Both the position numbers and the translations under genes were made by a program. From Eubacterium sp. CAG:251 (GTDB lineage: Bacteria; Bacillota; Clostridia; Oscillospirales; Acutalibacteraceae), in contig FR889123.1 in the NCBI GenBank assembly GCA_000436835.1, forward strand, positions 7,062-39,504: a stretch of DNA of 32,443 bases. The letters run 5' to 3'. Under the pieces are notes generated by a model that searched no databases, was not told the origin of the DNA, and saw nothing but the letters and a program-made list of their open reading frames with translations. Below, one piece after another: positions 1 through 8,609 of this stretch; positions within the stretch are counted from its first letter, which is position 1, and each line of letters opens with the position of its first letter.

Positions 1-1237
1 TAGGGATAGCATTAAATGTGCAACCGCTTATCGTAAGTTCGGGATTATATGTAATATTTTCAAAAACAAACTGTTCGGGCTTTAGCGGAGGCAATGCTTC
101 TTTAAATTTAACCTTAACGCATTTATTATCAATATCGTCTTGCGTACTTTCAACGGTATAAACATCTTTAAGCTCCGACAAATCCGCTCTCCTGTAAATT
201 TTCACTTCATTTTCAGGGAAAAATGCTTTATATCCGCCCTGCTGATGATGAACAAACTCTAACTCGGCAGTATTTGTATCAACGATTTTCTTAAGCCTTA
301 AAAAAGCGCCGTGAACATTGATTGCGTCATCGTGCGGATGTTCAAAATACGAATCAATAATATTTACATATCCCTTGCAGCCGCAAATATGAATCAAATC
401 GGCAAAAGAAGAAACCGTATAGCCTTTTGCGGGAGTAAATGTAATATTTTTAAAATTCAAATTTTCGCACATTTGCGAAAGCCAGCCAAAGCCGTGCATA
501 TAATTAACCGTTATATTTTCACAGTCAACGTTTGAACATTCATCAAAAAACAAGCCTGAATTATCACGAAGTTTATTGCGTGACATAGTTACAACATCGC
601 CCACCTTAAACTTAGGCGATATCAAATATTTACATTCAACCGTATCGTTGTCGACTTTTTTTATCTTAATCGCTGTTTTAGTTGGCGAAAGGACAGTTCT
701 GAAAACAGAATCACCTCTGTGAACAACATTGCAGTAACATTGCTCGTTAGCTGTGTATGAATAATAATTTTTCTTTGTAAAAGGACTTTGTTCAAAAAAA
801 GTAAGTTTATTATCCTTAATATAAAAAGGGCTTTTCAACGGGATTTTATAAGTTATCTTATTAATTGATTTTTTGACAACTTTCATCTCATAATTCGTAG
901 GTGAATTATATTTAACAGTAAAATTCTTAAGCTTAATATTACTGCAATTAAACATAGCAAAAGAGCACATATCACCATGAATTACAAATGTTGAACCACA
1001 GCCGTCAACAGTGATACCGTCTTTATTTTCAATATCAATTGCAAAGTATTTATCAGGCGCTTTAAATGAATCGGTATTAGTCATATAGCACACCTTATGA
1101 ATACTGAAATCCTTATAAAAATGATACTCCCCTGTCGGAAACAAAAGTGTATCTCCGCTTTGCATATTTTTAATTGCCTCATTTACACCCATGCTCGAAT
1201 TAGATGCAGTGCAATAATCGGTAACCTTAATGTTCAT
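1..1237 (-). CDS. GH110-like alpha-1,3-galactosidase, 3' part outside window
   Basis: An open frame of 412 codons runs off the left edge, so the C-terminus is missing. The start is the ATG at 1237, chosen over in-frame ATG 1243 because AGGTGA lies 5-6 bases before it. There is no signal peptide, which points to a cytoplasmic enzyme. Residues 1-60 carry the 'AIKNMQSGDTLLFPTGEYHF' entry typical of right-handed beta-helix enzymes, followed by short asparagine-rich coils (SNIKLKNFTV, ENLNFKNITF). The segment FADLIHICGCKGYVNI followed by HDDAINVHGAFLRL (Asp303-Asp304) and a HHQQGGY stretch matches what I recall of GH110 alpha-1,3-galactosidases, which remove terminal galactose from blood-group-B or linear alpha-Gal glycans. 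The final residues (NPELTISGCTF) suit the coil just before the family's arginine-rich motif, which would lie outside the window. A different polysaccharide-active beta-helix enzyme is the main alternative. Confidence 0.68.
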   Translation of the reverse strand, partial: MNIKVTDYCTASNSSMGVNEAIKNMQSGDTLLFPTGEYHFYKDFSIHKVCYMTNTDSFKAPDKYFAIDIENKDGITVDGCGSTFVIHGDMCSFAMFNCSNIKLKNFTVKYNSPTNYEMKVVKKSINKITYKIPLKSPFYIKDNKLTFFEQSPFTKKNYYSYTANEQCYCNVVHRGDSVFRTVLSPTKTAIKIKKVDNDTVECKYLISPKFKVGDVVTMSRNKLRDNSGLFFDECSNVDCENITVNYMHGFGWLSQMCENLNFKNITFTPAKGYTVSSFADLIHICGCKGYVNIIDSYFEHPHDDAINVHGAFLRLKKIVDTNTAELEFVHHQQGGYKAFFPENEVKIYRRADLSELKDVYTVESTQDDIDNKCVKVKFKEALPPLKPEQFVFENITYNPELTISGCTFNAIP

Positions 1238-1253
1238 AACCATCACCTATGGT

Positions 1254-1282
1254 ATTATACATATTTTTAATGTAATAATCAA
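1254..1282 (-). promoter_or_regulatory. SigmaA-type promoter for the GH110-like gene
   Basis: On the minus strand TTGATT (1277-1282) and TATAAT (1254-1259) are separated by 17 bases. The predicted transcript start falls around 1247, so the leader before the ATG at 1237 is very short but includes the AGGTGA ribosome site. Confidence 0.6.
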
Positions 1283-1352
1283 CAATTGATTTAAATTTAA
1301 CGAATATTGTCTATAAAAGTGTTAATATTTATAAAATTAAATATTAATATAA

Positions 1353-1381
1353 TTGACATTTTATAATAAAAGTTGTAACAT
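1353..1381 (+). promoter_or_regulatory. Probable promoter of the CoA-transferase operon
   Basis: TTGACA (1353-1358) is followed after 17 bases by TAACAT (1376-1381), a four-of-six match to the -10 consensus. It lies about 100 bases ahead of the TTG start at 1478, in a very AT-rich divergent intergenic region. Confidence 0.45.
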
Positions 1382-1477
1382 TAGAAAAGTTAATAAACTT
1401 TATTGTATATAAAAGTTCATTAACTATACATTTTGTTTATATTTATACGAAGTATATTTTTACTAAGAGGTAACAAA

Positions 1478-2890
1478 TTGACTAATTGGAAGGAAATTTA
1501 TCAAAGCAAACTAACTACTGCTGAAGAAGCGATTAAGCTTATAAACGACGGTGACAAGGTTGTAACCGGATTTGGTTGCGGTGAACCGTTTGCAATTGAA
1601 AGAGCGTTGGTTGACAATTATCAAAATTATCATGATGTTCAAATTGTAAATATGCTCACACTCGGAGATTCACCTTGGTGCAGACCTGAAATGAAAGGTC
1701 ATTTTACATTAAACTGTCTTTTCGCTTCGCAAAGCAACCGCAAGGCTATTTCATTAGGTGTAAGTGAATTTACAACGTCTCACTTTTATGAGATTCCCGA
1801 TTTGATTAAAAATTACATACGCCCGAGAGTTACCATAGTTATGGTATCTCCGCCGGATGAACACGGCTATGTTTCATTTGGCACAACAGTTGATTATACA
1901 AGAGGAACGGCGGACTACTGTGATATTAAAATTGCTCAAGTGAACAAATATATGCCCCGTACATTTGGAAACAGCTTTATGCATATAAGGGATTTCACCT
2001 GCTTTGTAGAGCATGACGAGCCGCTTCCTGAGGTAAAAGCAGTTGAGATATCCGATACTGAAATGGAAATCGGAAAATATTGTGCTTCCCTTATAAATGA
2101 CGGTGACTGCTTACAGCTTGGTATTGGCGGTATTCCCAATGCAGTTTGCGCACAGCTTTGGGACAAAAAGGATTTAGGTCTGCACAGCGAGCTTGTTGGC
2201 GACGGTGTTGTTGATTTACTTGAAGCAGGAATAATTAATAACAAAAAGAAAAACAAAAATCCTTTCAGAACTATTTTGGGTGCTGCGTTTGGCTCGGAAA
2301 AGCTGAATAATTACATAAATAACAACCCTTCAGTTGAACTTCACCCAATTAATTACGTAAACAATCCATCTGTCATTGCTCAAAATGACAATATGGTTTC
2401 AATAAATTCTTGCTTACAAATTGACCTTTTAGGTCAGGTAGTATCCGACACCGTAGGGTTAAACCAATACTCAGCCGTCGGCGGTCAGGTAGACTTTGTC
2501 AGGGGTGCTACAATGAGCAAGGGCGGACGTTCTATAATTGCTATGCCTTCAACAGCAAAAAAAGGCTTAATATCAAGAATTGTTCCGTTAATAACCGAGG
2601 GCAGTGCGGTAACTACTCCGAGAAACGACGTTAATTATGTTGTTACTGAATACGGTATTGCACAGCTTAAGGGCAAAACATTAAAAGAGAGGGCTAAGGC
2701 TCTTATTAAAATAGCACATCCGAAATTCAGACCTTATTTGATTTTGGAATTTAAAAAGCGTTTTAATGAAGAACCGTTTACCGGTGAAGAAATGGAAAAA
2801 CAGCGCAGTGAAATAAAAGACTATTTAGTTGATACCAAGGAGTCACTTAAAGAGAGTGTTGCGTCAATAATTTCAAAAATCAAAGAATAG
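1478..2890 (+). CDS. Acetyl-CoA hydrolase/transferase family CoA-transferase (4-hydroxybutyrate or butyryl-CoA:acetate type)
   Basis: The 470-residue protein belongs to the class I CoA-transferase family that exchanges CoA between acetate and butyryl-CoA or 4-hydroxybutyrate. It shows GIGGIPNAV, the catalytic region GLHSE with the glutamate at residue 238 (the same number as the known Glu238 of the Clostridium aminobutyricum enzyme), then VGGQVDFVRGA and VTEYGIAQLKGKTLKERA. The start is the TTG at 1478 because AAGAGG sits 7 bases before it. A further TTG at 1433 is in frame but has no ribosome site. Sequence alone does not separate butyryl-CoA:acetate transferase (final step of butyrate formation) from 4-hydroxybutyrate CoA-transferase. 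The gene is followed after 16 bases by an E2-like acyltransferase, so the two are probably cotranscribed. The enzyme is expected in the cytoplasm. Confidence 0.88.
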   Translation: MTNWKEIYQSKLTTAEEAIKLINDGDKVVTGFGCGEPFAIERALVDNYQNYHDVQIVNMLTLGDSPWCRPEMKGHFTLNCLFASQSNRKAISLGVSEFTTSHFYEIPDLIKNYIRPRVTIVMVSPPDEHGYVSFGTTVDYTRGTADYCDIKIAQVNKYMPRTFGNSFMHIRDFTCFVEHDEPLPEVKAVEISDTEMEIGKYCASLINDGDCLQLGIGGIPNAVCAQLWDKKDLGLHSELVGDGVVDLLEAGIINNKKKNKNPFRTILGAAFGSEKLNNYINNNPSVELHPINYVNNPSVIAQNDNMVSINSCLQIDLLGQVVSDTVGLNQYSAVGGQVDFVRGATMSKGGRSIIAMPSTAKKGLISRIVPLITEGSAVTTPRNDVNYVVTEYGIAQLKGKTLKERAKALIKIAHPKFRPYLILEFKKRFNEEPFTGEEMEKQRSEIKDYLVDTKESLKESVASIISKIKE

Positions 2891-2906
2891 TTTTAAGGAG
2901 AAGCAA

Positions 2907-3827
2907 ATGGCAAAGGTAAAAGAAGAACATTTCGGTATTGCAAGAAAAATCGTATCAAATATGACATCTGAAAGCTGGGAAACAATCCCCCATGCTACTA
3001 TGACATACGATGCTGATGTTACAGAGCTTTTTAAAGAATGTAAAAAACTTAACGAGGGCGTTACCGACAAAACAAAGAAAATCACTATCAACACAATTAT
3101 GCTTAAAATAATTTGTGAAGGCTTAAAGGCAGCGCCGAAGATGAATACTCATCTTGAATTTAACAGAAAACTTGTAAGAGGCAAGCTTATTTATTTTGAC
3201 CATATTGACATTTCAATGCCAATGATTTTGCCGTCAGGTTTAATGATGACAGTTAATATGCACGATATGGGCGATAAAACTCTTACGCAAATGACAGAAG
3301 CTATTAATAATACAGCTATGCGTGCAAAGGGTTCGGATATGAACGAGGTTATGTTTGAGGTTTCCCTTGATAACACATTGACGGGTCTTAAGCAAGGCAA
3401 GATTTTACAAACAATTCGCAGGCTTGTAGGTTCAAAAACAGGAAAGCACAAAGTTAAAACTCTTTCCGGTCAAGCTAAAAAAGACTACTATTCAATTCCT
3501 ATAACAAGGCGTCTTACCAAGCATGACATTGAGCAAGGTACGACAACAATTTCAAATCTCGGCTCGGTTTATCGTGAACAAAAAGGTATGTGTGCCCTTC
3601 TTGAAATCATCCCTCCGCAAACAACAGCGTTTGCTATTAATGCAGCTCAAAAACGACCTACTGTTGTAACAGACGAAAATGGAAATGACAAAATAGAAAT
3701 AAGACTCATATTGCCTATCACAATTGCTATTGACCACAGAGCACTTGACTACGGCGATGTTGTTCCGTTTATGAGAAAGCTTGATGAAATATTTGACAAT
3801 CCTTCAATAATTCAAAGTTGGAAATAA
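2907..3827 (+). CDS. Standalone 2-oxoacid dehydrogenase E2-type acyltransferase domain, no lipoyl domain
   Basis: This 306-residue protein is only the catalytic fold of dihydrolipoamide acyltransferases (CAT-like superfamily). There is no lipoyl domain and no E1/E3-binding domain. Family marks are IDISMPMILPSGL in the middle, GTTTISNLGSV, and the C-terminal IDHRALDYGD where the active-site His277 and Asp281 are kept. The usual HRxxDG is altered to HRALDYG, with a tyrosine inserted before the glycine. The start ATG has AAGGAG 6 bases upstream. It follows the CoA-transferase by 16 bases and precedes a strong terminator, so the two form an operon. Because no E1, E3 or lipoyl carrier is nearby, the acceptor is unlikely to be the usual lipoamide. 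It may move an acyl group between CoA and a small molecule, but the substrate is unknown. Confidence 0.82.
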   Translation: MAKVKEEHFGIARKIVSNMTSESWETIPHATMTYDADVTELFKECKKLNEGVTDKTKKITINTIMLKIICEGLKAAPKMNTHLEFNRKLVRGKLIYFDHIDISMPMILPSGLMMTVNMHDMGDKTLTQMTEAINNTAMRAKGSDMNEVMFEVSLDNTLTGLKQGKILQTIRRLVGSKTGKHKVKTLSGQAKKDYYSIPITRRLTKHDIEQGTTTISNLGSVYREQKGMCALLEIIPPQTTAFAINAAQKRPTVVTDENGNDKIEIRLILPITIAIDHRALDYGDVVPFMRKLDEIFDNPSIIQSWK

Positions 3828-3906
3828 GTATATTATATTGACTAAATTATAATATTGTGGTATTCTTTTGTTGGAGATTGAGTTATATCTCAACTCTAAA
3901 CGTAAT

Positions 3907-3942
3907 GGGTGCTTGACTTTTTATAAGTCAAGTGCCCTTTTT
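3907..3942 (+). terminator. Rho-independent terminator of the CoA-transferase operon
   Basis: A 13-base-pair stem (3907-3919 with 3925-3937, two G-U pairs) with a 5-base loop is followed by five T residues at 3938-3942, 80 bases after the acyltransferase stop codon. Confidence 0.88.
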
Positions 3943-3950
3943 ATGATTTA

Positions 3951-3986
3951 AAAAAACGGTGCAACCCATTTTGAGTTGCACCGTTT
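3951..3986 (-). terminator. Rho-independent terminator of the GH3 gene
   Basis: A perfect 12-base-pair stem, AAACGGTGCAAC (3954-3965) with its complement at 3975-3986, is followed on the minus strand by a run of T (A3951-3956 on the plus strand). It lies 68 bases beyond the GH3 stop, back to back with the plus-strand terminator. Confidence 0.87.
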
Positions 3987-4054
3987 AAATTTTAGTCTAA
4001 AACATACTTATATAGTATTGACATTATTGAAAGTCTCTGTAATTTTTAAATATG

Positions 4055-6550
4055 TTAGATAGATTTAAGAAGAGCCGGAAGTCTTGTAAGAGCACCACCG
4101 AGTCTCCAGAAAATTTTGTTAAAGCCAACAAAACTTGATTCATCATCATTAAGCATCATAAGAAGACCTTCAGCCATTGCAGGTGAAAATACTCCCATAC
4201 TCATAGCAATAAAGTTACGAATAGGAATTTGAGTAGCCATAGCAGCAAGCATTTTGCCGTCGCCGTTAGCGTCAGAACCCATACCGCTCATAATCTTAGT
4301 AATCATATTGCAAAGCTTACCGCCCCACTTTGTGTGACGTGCATCATTAAGGCAGCAGTAAAGGTCAATCTTCTTATTTGTATCAATTTCAGGATTTGGA
4401 AGTTCACCATATACAGCGGCTAAATCATCACGAGTGATATTTGCAACATTGTTATAATAATTAGGAGCAGTTGCTCTGTAATCAGGAACTTCAGCCTCAA
4501 CTGTTGATTCAACATTAACTGTTGCGGTAAGCTTAGGATCACGGCTTGAAGCTGCAACGATAATGTCAAAATCGCCTGATTCAACATACCAATCATTAAT
4601 ATTTACGTTATAGAAAGCAAATGCTCTCTTAGAAAGTTCAATTGTAACTTCCTTTTCCTCGCCTGCTTTAAGGAAAACTTTCTTAAATGCACGAAGCTCC
4701 TTAACAGGGCGATAAATTGTTGATTCCTTATCAGCAACATAAATTTCAGCAATTTCAGCACCGTCTACGTCACCTGTATTTTTAATCTTAAATGAAACAG
4801 AAAGAGTATCTGTATCCTTAATCTTATCAGATGAAAGTTTAATGTCGCTGTATTCAAATGTTGTGTATGAAAGACCGTATCCAAACGGGAATACAACATC
4901 GAGATTAGCTGAATCATAATATCTGTAGCCGATATATACCGACTCTCTGTGCTCTGAAGTAACAGGACCGCCCGGATAGTAGCCGTATGTCGGGTTAGCC
5001 TCAAATGATGTTGGATATGTTTCAGATGTTTTACCCGATGGGTTTACAGCACCGGTAAGAATATTAGCTACAGCGATACCGCCTGCCTGGCCACCGAGAC
5101 CTGAGTTAAGAAGACCTTTAACTTCATTAAGCCAAGGCATAAGAACAACTGAACCGCCTGCAAGAACAACGACTGTATTAGGATTAGCCTGTGCTACAGC
5201 AGATACAAGAGCGTTATGGTTAGCAGGCATATTGATTGTTTCTCTGTCGTAACCCTCACCCTCAAAATCTTCGGTAAGGCCGACAAATACTACTGCAACA
5301 TCTGCACTCTTTGCTGCTGCAACTGCTTCTTTAGTAAGCTCATCATCGTTCTTTCTGTTTTTATCCTTTTTAGTAGGAGCAGATTTATAATAGCCCTGTG
5401 AATATGTAAGGTCAACGCCAAGCTTTTCAAGTTCGTCATAAGCATTTGAAAGCATTGTCGGATTAATTACAGATGAACCTGCGCCCTGGAAACGTGGAGC
5501 CTTAGCCATTTCGCCGATAACTGCAACCTTCTGTCCTTTCTTAAGAGGAAGAATTTTATCGTCATTTTTAAGAAGTACCATTGAGCCTTCGGCAACCTTC
5601 TGCGCAATTGCGTGGTGTGCCTTAGGGTCAAATGTATGCTCCTTTTCAAGAGCAGGCTTTGATTTCATAATAAGATTAACAACATTGTCAACTCTTTCGT
5701 CAAGAACAGCTTCATCAAGTTCACCGTTCTTAACAGCGGCAATGATTCTATGCTGATTAAGTGTTCCGGAACTTGGCATTTCAAGGTCAGTACCGTTCTT
5801 AAGTCCGGGGATTCTGTCAACAGATGCGCCCCAGTCTGTAACAATTAAGCCTTCAAATCCCCACTCGTCACGGAGAATTTCTTGCTGAAGATGCTTATTT
5901 TCAGAAGCATAAACGCCGTTGATTCTGTTATAAGAATTCATTACAGTCCACGGTTGAGCCTCTTTAACAGCAATTTCAAATGCAGGAAGATAAATTTCAC
6001 GCATAGTTCTTTCATCAATAACTTCATTGAGAACCATACGAAATGCTTCTTGAGAGTTACAAGCAAAGTGCTTAAGTGATGTACCTACGCCCTTTGATTG
6101 AACACCGTTAATAACACTTGCCGAACACTTACCTGCAAGATAAGGGTCCTCACTGAAATATTCAAAATTACGGCCGCAAACAGGCGAACGCTTAATATTA
6201 GTACCGGGTCCCAAAATAGTAGAAACCTTTTCCTTTAAACATTCTTGACCCATTGCCTCACCCTCTTGTTTTAAGAGGTCTTCATCCCAAGAACAAGATG
6301 AAGTGGCAGCCGGTGGGAAACAAGTGGCAGGAACAGAGTTACCAAGCCCAATTCCGCCTTTCTTTTCTTCACCCTCAGCCGGAACATAATCCTTGCCCTT
6401 AGCCTTACGTAAACCGTGAGGTCCGTCGGTAATCATAATTTTAGGAAGACCAAGCTCAGGCGCTTCCTCAAGATGCCAATAGTCATAACCTGAAACAAAA
6501 GCAGCCTTCTGCTCAAGCGACATTTTTTTAACGATTTGTGGGTATCTCAT
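4055..6550 (-). CDS. Glycoside hydrolase family 3 beta-glucosidase
   Basis: The 831-residue cytoplasmic enzyme (no signal peptide) has the GH3 order: TIM-barrel domain (about 1-320), alpha/beta sandwich (about 330-570) and a fibronectin-III-like domain (about 600-690). A C-terminal extension of about 130 residues ends in hydrophobic and helical segments. The nucleophile is Asp239 in LIVTDWGAS. The loop EGEGYDR near the middle of the second domain carries the acidic residues expected to act as acid/base, and KHFACNSQE is the conserved barrel motif. It probably splits beta-glucosides taken up by the cell. I place the start at ATG 6550 because relatives begin M(R/K)YP. A TTG at 6556 with AAGGGAG 5 bases upstream is an alternative adding two residues. 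It has its own promoter (6587-6615) and terminator, so it is monocistronic. Confidence 0.93.
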   Translation of the reverse strand: MRYPQIVKKMSLEQKAAFVSGYDYWHLEEAPELGLPKIMITDGPHGLRKAKGKDYVPAEGEEKKGGIGLGNSVPATCFPPAATSSCSWDEDLLKQEGEAMGQECLKEKVSTILGPGTNIKRSPVCGRNFEYFSEDPYLAGKCSASVINGVQSKGVGTSLKHFACNSQEAFRMVLNEVIDERTMREIYLPAFEIAVKEAQPWTVMNSYNRINGVYASENKHLQQEILRDEWGFEGLIVTDWGASVDRIPGLKNGTDLEMPSSGTLNQHRIIAAVKNGELDEAVLDERVDNVVNLIMKSKPALEKEHTFDPKAHHAIAQKVAEGSMVLLKNDDKILPLKKGQKVAVIGEMAKAPRFQGAGSSVINPTMLSNAYDELEKLGVDLTYSQGYYKSAPTKKDKNRKNDDELTKEAVAAAKSADVAVVFVGLTEDFEGEGYDRETINMPANHNALVSAVAQANPNTVVVLAGGSVVLMPWLNEVKGLLNSGLGGQAGGIAVANILTGAVNPSGKTSETYPTSFEANPTYGYYPGGPVTSEHRESVYIGYRYYDSANLDVVFPFGYGLSYTTFEYSDIKLSSDKIKDTDTLSVSFKIKNTGDVDGAEIAEIYVADKESTIYRPVKELRAFKKVFLKAGEEKEVTIELSKRAFAFYNVNINDWYVESGDFDIIVAASSRDPKLTATVNVESTVEAEVPDYRATAPNYYNNVANITRDDLAAVYGELPNPEIDTNKKIDLYCCLNDARHTKWGGKLCNMITKIMSGMGSDANGDGKMLAAMATQIPIRNFIAMSMGVFSPAMAEGLLMMLNDDESSFVGFNKIFWRLGGALTRLPALLKSI

Positions 6551-6586
6551 ACACAAAAACGCTCCCTTCGAATTAATAACGCATCT

Positions 6587-6615
6587 ATTATACTATAAAA
6601 ATTTCATCTTATCAA
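6587..6615 (-). promoter_or_regulatory. SigmaA-type promoter of the GH3 gene
   Basis: Minus-strand TTGATA (6610-6615) and TATAAT (6587-6592) are separated by exactly 17 bases. The predicted start of transcription is near 6580, about 30 bases ahead of the ATG. Confidence 0.75.
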
Positions 6616-6771
6616 TATAATTTTTGTGCATTTTTACAATTTATTTTATATTTTGTTTAGAAAGTGCATCTTTCATCTATATAATAACAGAATTTTTAAA
6701 ACCGTATATCAAAAATCATATTTTATATCATAATTCCCGACTAAATCGCTCCTTATAATTATTTTTAGCAA
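6616..6771. other. AT-rich intergenic stretch, no gene seen
   Basis: Part of a gap of about 305 bases between the GH3 start and the metallo-hydrolase stop. Outside the promoter on the left and the terminator hairpins on the right, I see no open frame with a ribosome site, no structured RNA and no repeat. Confidence 0.6.
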
Positions 6772-6812
6772 AGAAAAAGCCTTGAGTAAAACAAAAGTTA
6801 AACTCAAGACTT
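6772..6812 (-). terminator. Rho-independent terminator of the HAD/metallo-hydrolase operon
   Basis: An 11-base-pair stem (6777-6787 with 6802-6812, one G-U pair) precedes a T run on the minus strand (A6773-6777). A second hairpin closer to the stop codon, CGTGTAAT (6825-6832) with 6839-6846, may add to it. Confidence 0.75.
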
Positions 6813-6855
6813 TTTGTGTAATAACGTGTAATAGTAGCATTACACGGAGGTTGGG

Positions 6856-7710
6856 CTACATAATATTTTCTTTAACAACGATATTTTCGCCGTCAAAACA
6901 AGCAATAATGCCGTTAGAATCCACTGTAGCATAAAGCTTTGAATGAGAAATGTTTTTAAGTTTATATTTAACGTCGGGATAAACGCCTTTCATTTCATTG
7001 CAGAAAATCGCAATTTTAGGCATTAATTTCTTTACAAAATAAAATGAAGTTGAATATAAATAGCCGTGATGACCGACCTTGAGCAAATCAACGTTTCCGA
7101 TTTTATCGGCAATACGCTTTTCGTCACCTGCTTTATAATTAATATCGCCTGCAAGAAAGGCTCTTAATTTACCGATTGTTACGAGAGTTCCGACACTGTT
7201 TACATTTTCGCCGAATTTGATTTTTCGTTCTCTGTTTTTGCCGTTGAAAAATTCAATATTAAAGTCACCGAGAACGGTTTTTATTTCATCAAACTCCTCA
7301 ACAAGCTCAACATCGTTCTTTTTAATTGCGTCAAGCATTTGATTATAGACTTCTGTATTATCCCATCTGACACGCTCAAAGCGGCAAATATTTTGCTCAT
7401 TGTAAGGCTTTAAATAAGCTGTTTTAACAAAAATATTCGGATGATTGATAACAGTATCAAATCCGCCGATATGGTCTGAATGGCAATGAGTGCCTAAAAC
7501 AAACTCAATATTAACGTTTCCGTTCTCATCACTGAAATTATCTAACAAATATTTAACAACTATATCCTCGTAGCCTTTTAAATTAAGATGGGGCTTATCC
7601 TTAGGAAAATCAGTATCCTCTGCAGAATCTATCATTGCAATTTTTCCGTAACTTTCAAGAATAATGCAATCGCTGTGTCCCGTATTTAAAAAATGTATTT
7701 TCCCTTCCAT
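6856..7710 (-). CDS. Metallo-beta-lactamase-fold hydrolase, ComEC-C-terminal-like
   Basis: This 284-residue protein has the metal-binding motif HCHSDH (His75, His77, Asp79, His80) after an opening strand pattern IHFLNTGHSDCIILES. Later LAGDIN and KVGHHG supply the further metal-binding Asp and His residues. This pattern is closest to the stand-alone relatives of the ComEC C-terminal domain. These are usually annotated as hydrolases of uncertain substrate, possibly phosphodiesters. There is no signal peptide or membrane segment. The start is ATG 7710, with AGAGGAGA 3-4 bases upstream, rather than the in-frame codon at 7740, which would overlap the preceding gene. It lies 10 bases after the HAD gene, so the two are probably cotranscribed. 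The physiological substrate cannot be told from sequence. Confidence 0.82.
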   Translation of the reverse strand: MEGKIHFLNTGHSDCIILESYGKIAMIDSAEDTDFPKDKPHLNLKGYEDIVVKYLLDNFSDENGNVNIEFVLGTHCHSDHIGGFDTVINHPNIFVKTAYLKPYNEQNICRFERVRWDNTEVYNQMLDAIKKNDVELVEEFDEIKTVLGDFNIEFFNGKNRERKIKFGENVNSVGTLVTIGKLRAFLAGDINYKAGDEKRIADKIGNVDLLKVGHHGYLYSTSFYFVKKLMPKIAIFCNEMKGVYPDVKYKLKNISHSKLYATVDSNGIIACFDGENIVVKENIM

Positions 7711-7720
7711 TTTTCTCCTC

Positions 7721-8545
7721 TTATTTAATGTAATTATCATATATGTACTTAACTATCGACTCATTATTTGAACAAGCGGTATTCTTAGTAATCGACTTGA
7801 TTTCATCGCTTGCATTTCCTGCTGCTATGGGCAAGCCTGCAAATTCAAACATAGGCAAATCATTTTTACTGTCCCCTGCTGCAATTATTTCATTGCTTTT
7901 AACACCGATTAACTCGCTGAGTTTTGAAAGTGCCGAGCCTTTTGATACGTTTTCGGCTGTAATTTCAATATTATTAGTCATTGAGGTAGTAAAAATAATA
8001 TCATCAAAATGCTTTAATTTTTCAAAGCAATTTTTTCTTTCATCAAAATTCTTAAAAAATACATTTAATAATTCTGTTTTATCAAATAAATCAACCGCAC
8101 TTGATAAATCTTCAATACCTATTCTTGTTTTATCAATTACGTCAATATAATTTTCATCAATTTTATAATAATGATATGAATTTATATTAAGCTTTGACTT
8201 ATCGGTCTTTGGCTCTTTATTTTCATAAAATTCAATCATTGTGTCATACGATGACAAAAGATTATAAAGCCTGATTAAAGTTTGCATATCAATATAATGC
8301 TCATACACGTTCTTATTTTTCTTTTTATCAAATATAACAGAACCGTCGGAGTAGATTATATATCTTATGCTTTGAAAATCACGCAAAGATTGAGGTATTT
8401 CATAGAAAGTCCTGCCTGTGCAAAGTGCAAATTCAATACCGTCTTTTGTCATTTGTTCAATTGCATCAAAATTATCTTTAGACACATTTGAATTATCATC
8501 AAGAAGCGTGCCGTCAAGGTCACACGCAAAAATCTTATAGCTCAT
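7721..8545 (-). CDS. Cof-type HAD-superfamily phosphatase (HAD-IIB)
   Basis: The 274-residue protein begins with the HAD motif I DLDGTLL (nucleophile Asp9, acid Asp11). It has the IIB cap in the middle and ends with the magnesium-binding motif GDSKNDLPMFEFAG and AAGNASDEIK. The family removes phosphate from small molecules such as sugar phosphates or nucleotides in the cytoplasm. The exact substrate is not predictable. Its ribosome site (GGGAAA before ATG) is weak. It heads a two-gene unit with the metallo-hydrolase and has its own possible promoter overlapping the end of the GtrA-like gene. Confidence 0.9.
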   Translation of the reverse strand: MSYKIFACDLDGTLLDDNSNVSKDNFDAIEQMTKDGIEFALCTGRTFYEIPQSLRDFQSIRYIIYSDGSVIFDKKKNKNVYEHYIDMQTLIRLYNLLSSYDTMIEFYENKEPKTDKSKLNINSYHYYKIDENYIDVIDKTRIGIEDLSSAVDLFDKTELLNVFFKNFDERKNCFEKLKHFDDIIFTTSMTNNIEITAENVSKGSALSKLSELIGVKSNEIIAAGDSKNDLPMFEFAGLPIAAGNASDEIKSITKNTACSNNESIVKYIYDNYIK

Positions 8546-8579
8546 ATTATTTTCCCAACCAAAAATATATTATAAATTA

Positions 8580-8609
8580 ATTATATTAAATATTGCTACT
8601 CAAAATCAA
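8580..8609 (-). promoter_or_regulatory. Possible promoter of the HAD/metallo-hydrolase unit
   Basis: Minus-strand TTGATT (8604-8609) and TATAAT (8580-8585) are 18 bases apart. The -35 box overlaps the stop codon of the GtrA-like gene. Confidence 0.5.

Noticed and set aside
1433..1477. Upstream TTG start for the CoA-transferase adding 15 residues
   Set aside because: No ribosome site precedes it, while TTG 1478 has AAGAGG at good spacing and places the active-site glutamate at the expected residue 238.
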